Part shown: positions 25,299-31,864 of the stretch, one piece after another | How positions within the stretch are numbered: the first letter of the stretch is position 1 | How the letters are laid out: each line of letters begins with the position of its first letter | Assembly: GCA_013336365.1 (NCBI GenBank) | Contig: JAAXTT010000002.1 | Span: forward strand, 1-35,545 | Length of the DNA stretch: 35,545 nucleotides | Origin: Peptococcaceae bacterium | Lineage (GTDB): Bacteria > Bacillota > Desulfotomaculia > Desulfotomaculales > Desulfocucumaceae | Reading direction: 5' to 3' | Position numbers and translations under genes: made by a program | The notes under the pieces: generated by a model | Databases searched by the model: none | The model's input: the letters and a program-made list of their open reading frames with translations, nothing else | Told to the model about the DNA's origin: nothing

Positions 25299-25968
25299 TC
25301 TTAATCACCACTTTTGTATTGTCTAAAGCTTTATTGATTGTGCATATTACAGTTTCCAACTCTTCTTTTAACTTAATGAGCTGAGACACAGAATACTCTC
25401 CAGCTTTAGTTTTTACTGCTTGAGGAGCAATATCCGGAGATTCTTTTTCGACCGTCCTCTTACATACTGGCTGCCCTATCTCTAAACCCCATTCTTTTTT
25501 TAGGTTTACCATTATATCTGGAGCTATCTTGTTGTCCTTGCATATTTGACTATCGGAATGGCCATTATTTTTTAACTCCTGATACTGTTCCCTGTTAAGT
25601 GTTTCTCGTGCTATTTCCATCCTTGTTTTTGGTTTATCTTCACTGCCCAATTTATCTTCCTCCTTCCAATTTTTAGGCACTTTTATACAATTATGTTTCA
25701 AAAGATATCTTAGGTGATAACTGTTAATTCTGAGTATCCCTGCAGCTTCAACAGCAGAATCGGCTCGCTCTATTACATTTTTAAGCATACCCACTGAAAT
25801 ATATCCTTCTCGAGTTTTAAGTTCGGGAGATCCATATTTCTCTTTCTCCTCAGGGGTCATCTGTCTAGTTTTGCAAGGGCCACTCATTGCATAACCATCG
25901 CCGCATTTAGGGCTTTCAAATGGAAGGCGACAACCAGATTGGTAGGTTAATCTTTTATGCACGCCCAT
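25288..25968 (-). CDS. Hypothetical protein with helix-turn-helix segments
   Basis: 226 residues from ATG 25968, immediately after the preceding stop; a longer frame upstream only overlaps that gene. A Cys-containing N-terminus (SGCRLPFESPKCGDGYAMSGPCK) may bind metal. GMLKNVIERADSAVEAAGILRINSYHLRYLLKHNCIKVPKNW and LNREQYQELKNNGHSDSQICKDNKIAPDIMVNLKKEWG look like two homeodomain-like helix-turn-helix units. The C-terminus is a helix (SQLIKLKEELETVICTINKAL). It may be a DNA-binding accessory of the helicase that follows. Family unknown to me. Confidence 0.72.
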   Translation of the reverse strand: MGVHKRLTYQSGCRLPFESPKCGDGYAMSGPCKTRQMTPEEKEKYGSPELKTREGYISVGMLKNVIERADSAVEAAGILRINSYHLRYLLKHNCIKVPKNWKEEDKLGSEDKPKTRMEIARETLNREQYQELKNNGHSDSQICKDNKIAPDIMVNLKKEWGLEIGQPVCKRTVEKESPDIAPQAVKTKAGEYSVSQLIKLKEELETVICTINKALDNTKVVIKIEL

Positions 25969-25969
25969 G

Positions 25970-26212
25970 CTAATCAACCACTCCTGCCCTTTTACTAATA
26001 TCAACACTGATTTGCCACAAAGCCTGCTGCTGTTCCCGCAGGTCCTCAATTTCCATTTGTTGTAGCTCTGACCTTGCTTTTAATTCCATTATGATTTTTT
26101 CAATGGGCGGTACCGGACGGTTACTTTTAATAACGTCCTCTATCCCAAAGCTAAGGCTAACTAGGCCAGCCATTGTTATCACCAGGAGTAAAAAATTAGC
26201 TTTTTTACCCAT
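25970..26212 (-). CDS. Small membrane-anchored coiled-coil protein
   Basis: 80 residues; ATG behind AGGTGGTGTTTATGA. Residues about 6-25 (NFLLLVITMAGLVSLSFGI) form a membrane segment or uncleaved signal. Residues 40-72 (ELKARSELQQMEIEDLREQQQALWQI) are a predicted coiled coil. It is probably anchored in the membrane with the helix in the cytoplasm or outside; no function is recognised. It lies in the early operon between an uncharacterised gene and the helix-turn-helix protein. Confidence 0.68.
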   Translation of the reverse strand: MGKKANFLLLVITMAGLVSLSFGIEDVIKSNRPVPPIEKIIMELKARSELQQMEIEDLREQQQALWQISVDISKRAGVVD

Positions 26213-26225
26213 TCATAAACACCAC

Positions 26226-26516
26226 CTATAATTGTTTTCCATTCATATAAGTAAATGTCACTACTCGCCACACGCCATTTGTATCCGGTAGTTCAATGCA
26301 GGCAACTAGCCCCACTCGCAGTCCAAACCTTTCAGCATCCAGGGGTAACATTGCTCTATTATTATCAATAATCAACCCTGAACCGAGCTTTTCCCGCAGT
26401 AGAAATGTGATTAGCTTGACGAGCTGGCCATGACTTCTGCCAGCCCGCTCATGCCACCTATCTTTTGCATGCATGCCTAACTGAACTTTTATCTTCTTTT
26501 GCTCTAGGCAGCACAT
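26226..26516 (-). CDS. Hypothetical protein
   Basis: 96 residues from ATG 26516 (a GTG three codons upstream is also possible; neither has a strong ribosome binding site). The core AKDRWHERAGRSHGQLVKLITFLLREKLG...LPLDAERFGLRVGLVACIELPDTNGVWRVVTFTYMNG has mixed helix and strand content and a W-H-E-R motif reminiscent of small phage nuclease-like or ParE-like folds, but this is only a resemblance. It follows ssb directly and is probably translated by coupling. Confidence 0.65.
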   Translation of the reverse strand: MCCLEQKKIKVQLGMHAKDRWHERAGRSHGQLVKLITFLLREKLGSGLIIDNNRAMLPLDAERFGLRVGLVACIELPDTNGVWRVVTFTYMNGKQL

Positions 26517-26525
26517 AATAAGCAC

Positions 26526-27059
26526 CTAAAACGGAAGATCATTGAGGTTGCTACTATAATATCCCCCAGGAGATGGGGAACCTTGATTAATAGGTTGTTG
26601 GTTTTGATTATTTTGTGGTGGTGTTTGCATATATCCAGGGGTTTGTAGATTTGCAGCTGGCGCAGGAACATAGCCTGGTGGGTAACCAGTGGGTTGTCCC
26701 CATGCTTGTTGCTGTTGATTTGGTTGAGGTTGGGGTGTGTTCCCGGCTGTCGGAGCAGGCTCGATGAAATTAAAGCCGGTAACTACAACCTTAACGGCAG
26801 AGCGTTGTTGCTGGGTCTGTTGATCAGTCCATTTTTCCTGACGAAGATAACCCCATATTAAAATTCTGTGACCTTTTTTACATGAATTGTTAATGTTTTC
26901 AGCTTGCTTGTCCCAAGCATTGCATTCAAAAAAATCAGCTTCATTGTTATCACCATACCTATTTACAGCAATTGTAAAATTGGTAACCGGTTTACCGGCT
27001 TGTGTATATTTAAGCTCTGGATCCCTGGTAAGTCTGCCAAAAATTGATATCTGATTCAT
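26526..27059 (-). CDS. ssb: Single-stranded DNA-binding protein
   Basis: 177 residues from ATG 27059 (RBS AAGGATGGGATAAC). MNQISIFGRLTRDPELKYTQAGKPVTNFTIAVNRYG...ADFFECNAWDKQAENI is the SSB OB-fold. A long Gln/Pro/Asn-rich linker (residues about 115-165) leads to the acidic tip DLPF, the peptide that recruits partner proteins. It works with the ERF annealing protein just upstream, which ends 1 base before this start. Confidence 0.96.
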   Translation of the reverse strand: MNQISIFGRLTRDPELKYTQAGKPVTNFTIAVNRYGDNNEADFFECNAWDKQAENINNSCKKGHRILIWGYLRQEKWTDQQTQQQRSAVKVVVTGFNFIEPAPTAGNTPQPQPNQQQQAWGQPTGYPPGYVPAPAANLQTPGYMQTPPQNNQNQQPINQGSPSPGGYYSSNLNDLPF

Positions 27060-27060
27060 G

Positions 27061-27699
27061 TTATCCCATCCTTTGTTGATAATATTGTTTTGCTTCATTC
27101 AAAATTACTGTTAATTCAACCTCAGTTATCTGGTTAACTGGCTTGGAAAAACGCTGTTCCAAGTATACTGATAGTGCACTTGGCTCCCATCCAATGTCTT
27201 GCCATAGCTTACATATTTCATCCACCTTGGAACTATTTGGTAAACCAGTAGGGCTTACCGGATGAGAAACAAACTCTTGCTTATCTGTTTTATCATCAGC
27301 CTCAGGGTCATCACCGGTTTCAATATTAAGTGCGGTTAGCCAGGCATATTTTAAAGCCATTGTCTGTGCTTTGGCAGCTGCCTTGTCTCCTGGATCCGTC
27401 CCGGTACCAAGACTAATTACTGTGACCGATTCACCGGAATCAGCATCAATGATTTGCAGTTTGCACTGTACGGTTACCAACTGCCAAATGCCTCCCCGAG
27501 ATGTGGCTTTTTCCTTTTCAGATATAACAGTGAATTCAGGAATACTAGCAAGCTTGGCTTTTACCAATGCAGTGTTGACCTTGTCCAGCACTGCAGCAGC
27601 TGAAACATATTTGTACTTTTGCTCTTTATTCTCGGAGTCTTTCTGTACATAAGCACATTCATCCATTACCTGAACCAATTTCTCAGCTATCTTTTGCAT
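27061..27699 (-). CDS. erf: ERF-family single-strand annealing recombinase
   Basis: 212 residues, ATG behind GAGGTGAAAC. IAEKLVQVMDECAYVQKDSENKEQKYKYVSAAAVLDKVNTALVKA, IISLGTGTDPGDKAAAKAQTMALKYAWLTALNIETGDDPEADD are the conserved ERF blocks (P22 Erf superfamily). Erf anneals complementary single strands and promotes phage recombination and circularisation. The C-terminal 60 residues form a separate helical tail. It is flanked by a Gam-like nuclease inhibitor upstream and SSB downstream, a standard recombination module. Confidence 0.95.
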   Translation of the reverse strand: MQKIAEKLVQVMDECAYVQKDSENKEQKYKYVSAAAVLDKVNTALVKAKLASIPEFTVISEKEKATSRGGIWQLVTVQCKLQIIDADSGESVTVISLGTGTDPGDKAAAKAQTMALKYAWLTALNIETGDDPEADDKTDKQEFVSHPVSPTGLPNSSKVDEICKLWQDIGWEPSALSVYLEQRFSKPVNQITEVELTVILNEAKQYYQQRMG

Positions 27700-27707
27700 G
27701 TTTCACC

Positions 27708-28265
27708 TCAATCTTCCTTGAGTTTGATAGTAAACTTAGCTGGCCGCTCGACTACGGAAATACCTGGAATTATCTCTCCTGTTGCTGGATCAACTATCTG
27801 CTCATTTAATATGTGAGCTGTTTTTTTAAGACCGGGCCAGTCAAGCTTTGGCTCAGGCGTTGGGGGAACGATAATAAATTCAGGATGATTTTCCTTTGCC
27901 CAGGCTAGTAAAACTTCATCATCTTTTGTGAATTCTGGTTGCTGAGCTCTCATCTGCAGTTCACCATGAGGCAATTTGATTGTTTTTGCTCTTGGATCCT
28001 CAAGGAGAATTCTCCGGTGATAATCCTCTAACAACATTTCAAAATAACCTCGGTTCTGATCAGCTCTCTCTTCCTCATCTGCAAGCCAAGTTTTAATCCG
28101 ATCAATTTCAGTTTGGGCAGCAGAACGTGATTCATTTCTAGAATTTTCTATTTTACAAACTTTTCTTAATGCCCATACAGCCATTTCTGTGTTTTCAATG
28201 CGAAACGTAGAACTATTTTCAGTATCCTGTTCCAAATACTCATCAAGTCTTGCAACGGCATCCAT
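27708..28265 (-). CDS. Gam-like host nuclease inhibitor
   Basis: 185 residues; ATG behind AGGAGATGATTTA. The helical segment ENTEMAVWALRKVCKIENSRNESRSAAQTEIDRIKTWLADEEERADQNRGYFEMLLEDYHRRI, then KTIKLPHGELQMRAQQPEF and LLAWAKENHPEFI match the Mu Gam-like family, which binds DNA ends and shields them from host exonucleases. The last 45 residues (PATGEIIPGISVVERPAKFTIKL) are the usual C-terminal end. It opens the Gam-ERF-SSB recombination module. Confidence 0.9.
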   Translation of the reverse strand: MDAVARLDEYLEQDTENSSTFRIENTEMAVWALRKVCKIENSRNESRSAAQTEIDRIKTWLADEEERADQNRGYFEMLLEDYHRRILLEDPRAKTIKLPHGELQMRAQQPEFTKDDEVLLAWAKENHPEFIIVPPTPEPKLDWPGLKKTAHILNEQIVDPATGEIIPGISVVERPAKFTIKLKED

Positions 28266-28269
28266 TAAA

Positions 28270-28401
28270 TCATCTCCTATTAGCAGTACTTACTCTCTCC
28301 CGGCAGAGCCATTGTTTATTTAGCTTTACCGGATATCTATTGCAACCTTCAATTATTTTGCAATGACCCGCTTCATAGCATTCCTTGTGTGCCAACTGCA
28401 C
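28270..28401 (-). CDS. Small Cys-rich protein, GTG start
   Basis: 43 residues, not annotated by ordinary length cut-offs. GTG 28401 follows AGAGGGATGAACTGCA, partly in the end of the TubC-like gene. The product begins MQLAHKECYEAGHCKIIEGC, contains four Cys (8, 14, 20, 33), and continues NRYPVKLNKQWLCRERV. Its stop is 4 bases before the ATG of the Gam-like gene and includes that gene's ribosome binding site. The frame-preserving spacing between two genes supports coding. Likely a small metal-binding protein; function unknown. Confidence 0.6.
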   Translation of the reverse strand: MQLAHKECYEAGHCKIIEGCNRYPVKLNKQWLCRERVSTANRR

Positions 28402-28407
28402 TGCAGT

Positions 28408-28797
28408 TCATCCCTCTGGATCTGCTTGACTATTATTTCTCAAATAGTTAACTGCTTGATACCAATGCCTTTTTAATGGTTCGTCCAACAGCTTGATTAA
28501 CATGTCATCATTCTTGGCCACAGGCGGTATTAAAATTTTTATCCCAACCTCAGTATCAAAAGTCAACTGAACACCATAGGTCGCCAAGGTATTTAGATAT
28601 AGGGGCAGATCAGCAGTGCTGCTGGTACATACAAAATGGGCCATTAATTCTGCCTTTTTTGCCTTTAATTCAGAAAGCACAATTCTTCCATGCTCGGGTA
28701 CCTGTGTCAGTGGATATGGCAGGTCTATTTTTAATTGGCCATCCTGTACATATATCTTTATTCCGATGCTATTGGCCTGAGCAATTAGATTGTTCAC
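28408..28797 (-). CDS. TubC N-terminal docking-like protein
   Basis: 129 residues. The first about 55 residues (IAQANSIGIKIYVQDGQLKIDLPYPLTQVPEHGRIVLSELKAKKAELMAHF) resemble the TubC N-terminal docking domain of hybrid synthetases, a fold that also occurs in small phage proteins. Residues about 60-129 are a separate mixed domain ending KRHWYQAVNYLRNNS. A docking domain suggests protein-protein contact with another early protein. It overlaps the upstream Cys-rich gene by 4 bases. Confidence 0.72.
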   Translation of the reverse strand: MNNLIAQANSIGIKIYVQDGQLKIDLPYPLTQVPEHGRIVLSELKAKKAELMAHFVCTSSTADLPLYLNTLATYGVQLTFDTEVGIKILIPPVAKNDDMLIKLLDEPLKRHWYQAVNYLRNNSQADPEG

Positions 28798-29015
28798 AGT
28801 AAAGGTACACCTGCCTCTTTGCTAAATGATTTACATCTTTTTATAGGACATAATTCTAAAAATGTGTTTGCATAACAGTTCCCATTGTTGACCAGGCAAT
28901 CTACAAGCCGGTTGTTTATACATCCTTTGCATTTACATTTGTCAATCTTGCACTTTTGAAAAAACATTTCATCTGCCAAGGTTAATTCCAACCCTGAACC
29001 ATCTCCGGTGGGCAT
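28794..29015 (-). CDS. Small Cys-rich protein
   Basis: 73 residues; ATG 29015 behind AAGGAGGGATGACAG. It has eight Cys, most within CKIDKCKCKGCINNRLVDCLVNNGNCYANTFLELCPIKRC (residues about 22-61), suggesting one or two zinc or Fe-S sites. No family recognised. It is coupled by a 4-base overlap to the TubC-like gene. Confidence 0.75.
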   Translation of the reverse strand: MPTGDGSGLELTLADEMFFQKCKIDKCKCKGCINNRLVDCLVNNGNCYANTFLELCPIKRCKSFSKEAGVPLL

Positions 29016-29083
29016 CTGTCATCCCTCCTTGACCAAGTTAATTTCCCGTTGTATTATTTGGTTAGCTAATTATTTTTTTATCT

Positions 29084-29108
29084 GGCCGTCTCTTGACGGT
29101 CTTTTTTT
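29084..29108 (+). terminator. Plus-strand intrinsic terminator within the minus-strand early operon
   Basis: GGCCGTC-TCTT-GACGGTC followed by TTTTTTT on the plus strand. The stem has one G-T pair. On the minus strand the stem is followed by AGATAAAAAA, so it terminates only antisense transcription. It lies in the 130-base gap between two early genes, which is otherwise empty. Confidence 0.65.
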
Positions 29109-29148
29109 ATCCTGCCCCACTTGATACTCATTACCGCCCACCCCCACT

Positions 29149-29373
29149 CTATATTTGATATCCCTCTGGGTATCTAGTTGGTATAAACTCTCCAACAATT
29201 CCTAAGTCAATCCTGGACTTGTCGCACTTGGGGCATTTCATCTTTGGAATTACATTGTCGTGATAATTACGATCATCATAGCCACCTGCTCTTTGTTCTG
29301 CACCACAGCTCTCACACTCATAAACTGCTTCAAAATCCCGCCTATACTGATAGGTAATCTGTTTGATTTTCAT
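29149..29373 (-). CDS. Small zinc-ribbon protein
   Basis: 74 residues from ATG 29373, preceded by GGAGGGGGGAAATAGAT. A longer start at 29469 lacks a ribosome binding site and would overlap another coding frame. CESCGAEQRAGGYDDRN...CPKCDKSRIDLG is a C-x2-C ... C-x2-C zinc ribbon. It is probably a nucleic-acid or protein-binding early protein. Its ribosome binding site lies inside the last codons of the upstream membrane protein gene. Confidence 0.78.
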   Translation of the reverse strand: MKIKQITYQYRRDFEAVYECESCGAEQRAGGYDDRNYHDNVIPKMKCPKCDKSRIDLGIVGEFIPTRYPEGYQI

Positions 29374-29375
29374 AT

Positions 29376-29528
29376 CTATTTCCCCCCTCCGAAAGCTATT
29401 CCAAACTGCCAGCATACTGTTATAAACATCACAGCTGCTAAAATTAAGTGGACCTTTCTCGGTCTCCATACATAGCGCTTTCTAAGTATTGGATCCTCTG
29501 ATTGATACAAGTACCTAATAATTGCCAA
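29376..29528 (-). CDS. Small membrane protein with TTG start
   Basis: 50 residues, too short for most gene finders. TTG 29528 follows GGAGGTGAGCTAATAA, at the end of the upstream gene. It begins MAIIRYLYQSEDPILRKRYV, then a basic stretch (WRPRKVH), then one membrane span (LILAAVMFITVCWQFGIAF) and a short GGGK tail. It is therefore expected with the N-terminus inside (positive-inside rule). It ends 2 bases before the start of the zinc-ribbon gene and contains that gene's ribosome binding site, supporting real translation. Function unknown. Confidence 0.65.
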   Translation of the reverse strand: MAIIRYLYQSEDPILRKRYVWRPRKVHLILAAVMFITVCWQFGIAFGGGK

Positions 29529-29715
29529 TTATTAGCTCACCTCCCTTGTTTAGTTTTTCAGCCAGGGCCTCCGCCCACTCACGCTCTGCTAAATATCCGC
29601 CAAAGTTCTCCCTGTTTCCTGAGTGGTCAACGCCCTCGACATCCACCTGCCGATAAACGCCATACATAGTTTTGCCGCTTATCGAGTTGCTTGTTACTTT
29701 CCACGGACCTTTCAT
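29515..29715 (-). CDS. Small conserved hypothetical phage protein
   Basis: 66 residues; ATG behind GGGAGGTGGGTTGA. MKGPWKVTSNSISGKTMYGVYRQVDVEGVDHSGNRENFGGYLAEREWAEALAEKLN is of a type seen in early regions of Gram-positive phages, a small beta-plus-helix fold. No biochemical role is known to me. It overlaps the start of the downstream membrane protein gene by 14 bases. Confidence 0.8.
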   Translation of the reverse strand: MKGPWKVTSNSISGKTMYGVYRQVDVEGVDHSGNRENFGGYLAEREWAEALAEKLNKGGELIIGNY

Positions 29716-29735
29716 TCAACCCACCTCCCTTCAGC

Positions 29736-29969
29736 TCAACCGTTATCAATTGGTGAAATTCTATCTTTGATCATTACCTCCGCGAGGTCATAGGCGCTGA
29801 CCCTCTTGCTGGGACCAACCTTCTTGACTGTAATTCCGTGGCTATGCAGGAGAGCTGAAACAGTGTTGACGCCACATCCTATAATCGCCGCAACCTCGGT
29901 AAAATTGAAAAACATCTGTCCATCATGCATTCTAACGATTGCGTCCCCTAATTCCTTAACACTTGTCAT
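29736..29969 (-). CDS. Small helix-turn-helix DNA-binding protein
   Basis: 77 residues. FFNFTEVAAIIGCGVNTVSALLHSHGITVKKVGPSKRVSAYDLAEVMIKDRI reads as a MerR/excisionase-like winged helix (residues about 20-72), with a recognition helix VNTVSALLHSHG and a following wing. It overlaps the preceding gene by 4 bases. It could be an excisionase or an early regulator; the neighbouring gene has a similar fold, so either could serve as the directionality factor. Confidence 0.78.
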   Translation of the reverse strand: MTSVKELGDAIVRMHDGQMFFNFTEVAAIIGCGVNTVSALLHSHGITVKKVGPSKRVSAYDLAEVMIKDRISPIDNG

Positions 29970-30253
29970 TTTTGGCTACCTCCTTGACCGCTCATCCACT
30001 CATCAAGTGCTTTTTCAGGGATTAGATACTTAGTGCCGGCTCTTCTGTGTTGTATCTCACCACTGATAAGTAATTGTCTAAATTTTGAAACTCCCAATGC
30101 CCCTTTAAAGTATTCATCAAGTGCTGTTTTCATTGTAAAAACCTTACTGGGTCTGTCTTGAACTTGTTGACCTGCTTGTGGCAGCTTTCTTCCACATTCC
30201 AAACAAAATTTTGCAAATTCAGATGCTTTAGTTCCGCATTCTTGGCAGTACAT
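29966..30253 (-). CDS. Zinc-ribbon plus excisionase-like DNA-binding protein
   Basis: 95 residues from ATG 30253, behind AAAGGAGGTGAAACAA. An N-terminal zinc ribbon (CQECGTKASEFAKFCLECG, residues 3-21) is fused to a winged-helix domain (MKTALDEYFKGALGVSKFRQLLISGEIQHRRAGTKYLIPEKALDEWM, residues about 40-88) like those of excisionase-type proteins. It could regulate integrase direction or early transcription; this is inference. Confidence 0.75.
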   Translation of the reverse strand: MYCQECGTKASEFAKFCLECGRKLPQAGQQVQDRPSKVFTMKTALDEYFKGALGVSKFRQLLISGEIQHRRAGTKYLIPEKALDEWMSGQGGSQK

Positions 30254-30345
30254 TTGTTTCACCTCCTTTACTTACAGGTTTTTCCTCCCTTATTGTCGAA
30301 GATTGGCAATATCCAGTTACCAATTTGAGGAAGGGAGGTGATTTA

Positions 30346-30516
30346 ATGAACTCTGATTATTTTAAAAACAACATTGAAGGTGTAAGTCTAGTGCAAAAGG
30401 CAATCAAAGAATTAGATATTAAAGTTGATTCAGCAACCACAGTTCAGCAATTGTTTGCCTACAATAATTCCATCTTGGCGTTCATTGTTGACGAACTCAG
30501 AAAAGAGCTTAAATAG
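30346..30516 (+). CDS. Small plus-strand protein inside the minus-strand early region
   Basis: 56 residues; ATG 30346 behind a strong GGGAGGTGATTTA. It begins MNSDYFKNNIEGVSLVQKAI and is entirely helical and acidic. No domain recognised. It lies divergently from the zinc-ribbon gene and ends 8 bases inside the convergent 100-aa gene. The excellent ribosome binding site and the otherwise empty space support a real gene. Because the early transcript passes through it antisense, it may be expressed only when the early operon is off (lysogeny). No clear promoter was found upstream. Confidence 0.7.
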   Translation: MNSDYFKNNIEGVSLVQKAIKELDIKVDSATTVQQLFAYNNSILAFIVDELRKELK

Positions 30517-30811
30517 AAATAAACGTCAAGGATAATTCAGAGCCTTTTTTTAATCGTCTTGTTGGTTTTAATGCACCCTCATAGTAGTTGTAAAGAAAAT
30601 CACAATTCTCTGGGTCTGCGACATGCTCAATTCCGACCTCTTTTTCTTCTTTTGCAACGACGTTGAGCAGTTTAAAGCCTTCTGGAACTTCGACTTCTTT
30701 CTGATCCTCATAAATCAACCATGCGTGTTTAATCAGTTTCTCCGGCTGGACTGCTTCCCTCAGTTCAGCCACTTCCCTTTCAAGCTGTGCAACTCGTTCC
30801 GCTAAAGTCAT
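30509..30811 (-). CDS. Early hypothetical protein with N-terminal coiled coil
   Basis: 100 residues from ATG 30811 behind AGGGGGTGAAAAAA. The first 25 residues (LAERVAQLEREVAELREAV) are a leucine-type coiled coil, likely for oligomerisation. Residues about 40-100 are mixed beta with YNYYEGALKPTRRLKKGSELSL. Family not recognised. It is the second gene of the early operon, directly after the Cro-like gene. Confidence 0.72.
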   Translation of the reverse strand: MTLAERVAQLEREVAELREAVQPEKLIKHAWLIYEDQKEVEVPEGFKLLNVVAKEEKEVGIEHVADPENCDFLYNYYEGALKPTRRLKKGSELSLTFISI

Positions 30812-30823
30812 TTTTTTCACCCC

Positions 30824-31051
30824 CTATCCCTCGTTTATTCGCATATCATGCTCCATGATATTATTGGGCAAAAAAATTTCCCCAATGTCCATGTTGAATT
30901 TGTGGGCAATGGCAAACATTTCATCGATTTTAAATTGTGCTACACCATGCTCCTTGGCCAAATAGTTTCTCTCAGTAATGCCAAGCATTTTAGCCATTTC
31001 TTTTTGAGTGATGCCCCTATACCTTCTTTGTGCGGCAAGTTCTCTTTGCAA
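30824..31051 (-). CDS. Cro-like repressor, HTH (XRE) family
   Basis: 75 residues if it starts at TTG 31051, which has an ideal GGAGGTGATATT upstream. The ATG at 31066 would sit at the predicted transcription start, before this Shine-Dalgarno. RGITQKEMAKMLGITERNYLAKEHGVAQFKIDEMFAIAHKFNMDIGEIF is a complete XRE-type helix-turn-helix. It heads the early operon divergently from cI, the position of Cro. It presumably competes for the three operators. One operator copy lies within its own last codons. Confidence 0.88.
   Translation of the reverse strand: MQRELAAQRRYRGITQKEMAKMLGITERNYLAKEHGVAQFKIDEMFAIAHKFNMDIGEIFLPNNIMEHDMRINEG
30843..30861. promoter_or_regulatory. Repressor operator copy in the 3' end of the cro-like gene
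   Basis: ATATCATG-CTC-CATGATAT, a perfect 8-bp inverted repeat with a 3-bp centre. It matches the operators in the cI/cro intergenic region (31068 and 31139). Its place inside the end of the coding sequence suggests looping or downstream blocking of the early transcript. Confidence 0.75.
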
Positions 31052-31067
31052 AATATCACCTCCCATG

Positions 31068-31101
31068 ACATCATGCTACATGATATTTTATTATATGTCA
31101 A
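31068..31101 (-). promoter_or_regulatory. Early (cro-side) promoter with overlapping operator
   Basis: TTGACA (31101-31096), 17-bp spacer and TAGCAT (31078-31073) on the minus strand. The operator ACATCATG-CTA-CATGATAT (31068-31086) covers the -10, so repressor binding would block the early operon. Confidence 0.78.
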
Positions 31102-31138
31102 TATTTTTATTCTTGGTTAATGATATTTTTTATTTACT

Positions 31139-31160
31139 ATTTCATGAACAATGATATAAT
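31139..31160 (+). promoter_or_regulatory. Operator and -10 box of the cI gene
   Basis: ATTTCATG-AAC-AATGATAT (31139-31157) is a two-mismatch copy of the operator. It overlaps TATAAT (31155-31160), the probable -10 of cI. No good -35 is evident, as is common where a repressor activates its own promoter. The start site would leave a leader of only about 12 bases before ATG 31179. Confidence 0.65.
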
Positions 31161-31178
31161 TGACTTGAGGTGATAACT

Positions 31179-31814
31179 ATGGATAGTAAAAAATTGTCTG
31201 AATATGTAGGAAGTAAAATTAGAGAATATCGCAAAATGAGGGACATGACACAGAAAGAACTTGGCATGGCCTTGGGCCTACAAGCCAATACCATATCTTC
31301 TTATGAAAGCGGTACGAACAAGCCTGACCAAGAAGGGATTTTTAAGATTGCCAAGGCACTTGATGTTAAGGTTGACGATTTATTTCCTCCAATTACCGGA
31401 ATTGCCAGCAACAATGAAGAACTGACAATAAAAATTAAAAGAGTGCCAATGCTCGGTAGCATAGCTGCAGGGGAACCTGTTTTTGCTGATAACCACTGTG
31501 AATATTATGTAGAAGTAAACAATGACACTCCAGTTGACTTTTGCCTTAAAGTCAAAGGTGATTCAATGATTGGTGCCAGGATATATGAAGGTGACATAGT
31601 TTTCGTCAAAAAACAGCCGATGGTTGAAAACGGACATATTGCCGTTGTGCTTATTGACAATGAGGCAACACTCAAGAGGTTTTATAAAAATGATGGCGGA
31701 GTGATTTTAAAACCTGAAAATGGAAAGTATCAGCCGAAATATTACAATGAAAAAGACTTTAAAGACATAAAAATTCTTGGTCGGGCAGTGTTCTTCCAAG
31801 GAGAGGTGAAATAA
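31179..31814 (+). CDS. CI/LexA-like phage repressor with S24 peptidase domain
   Basis: 211 residues; ATG 31179 after TTGAGGTGATAACT. The N-terminal XRE helix-turn-helix is MTQKELGMALGLQANTISSYESGTNKPD. A linker leads to an S24 LexA-type autoprotease: cleavage site Ala97-Gly98 (IAAGEP), Ser129 in GDSMIGARIY and Lys166 in ATLKRF. All catalytic parts are present, so the prophage is expected to be SOS-inducible by RecA-stimulated self-cleavage. It is divergent from the cro-like gene and followed by the integrase. Confidence 0.95.
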   Translation: MDSKKLSEYVGSKIREYRKMRDMTQKELGMALGLQANTISSYESGTNKPDQEGIFKIAKALDVKVDDLFPPITGIASNNEELTIKIKRVPMLGSIAAGEPVFADNHCEYYVEVNNDTPVDFCLKVKGDSMIGARIYEGDIVFVKKQPMVENGHIAVVLIDNEATLKRFYKNDGGVILKPENGKYQPKYYNEKDFKDIKILGRAVFFQGEVK

Positions 31815-31864
31815 ACTACTGAATCAACTTATATACTAACTCATATAAAAGAGGTGAAAACTTT

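Noticed and set aside
29374-29469. Long N-terminal extension of the zinc-ribbon protein
   Set aside because: No ribosome binding site at 29469; the stretch is coding in another frame (membrane protein), while ATG 29373 has a strong ribosome binding site.
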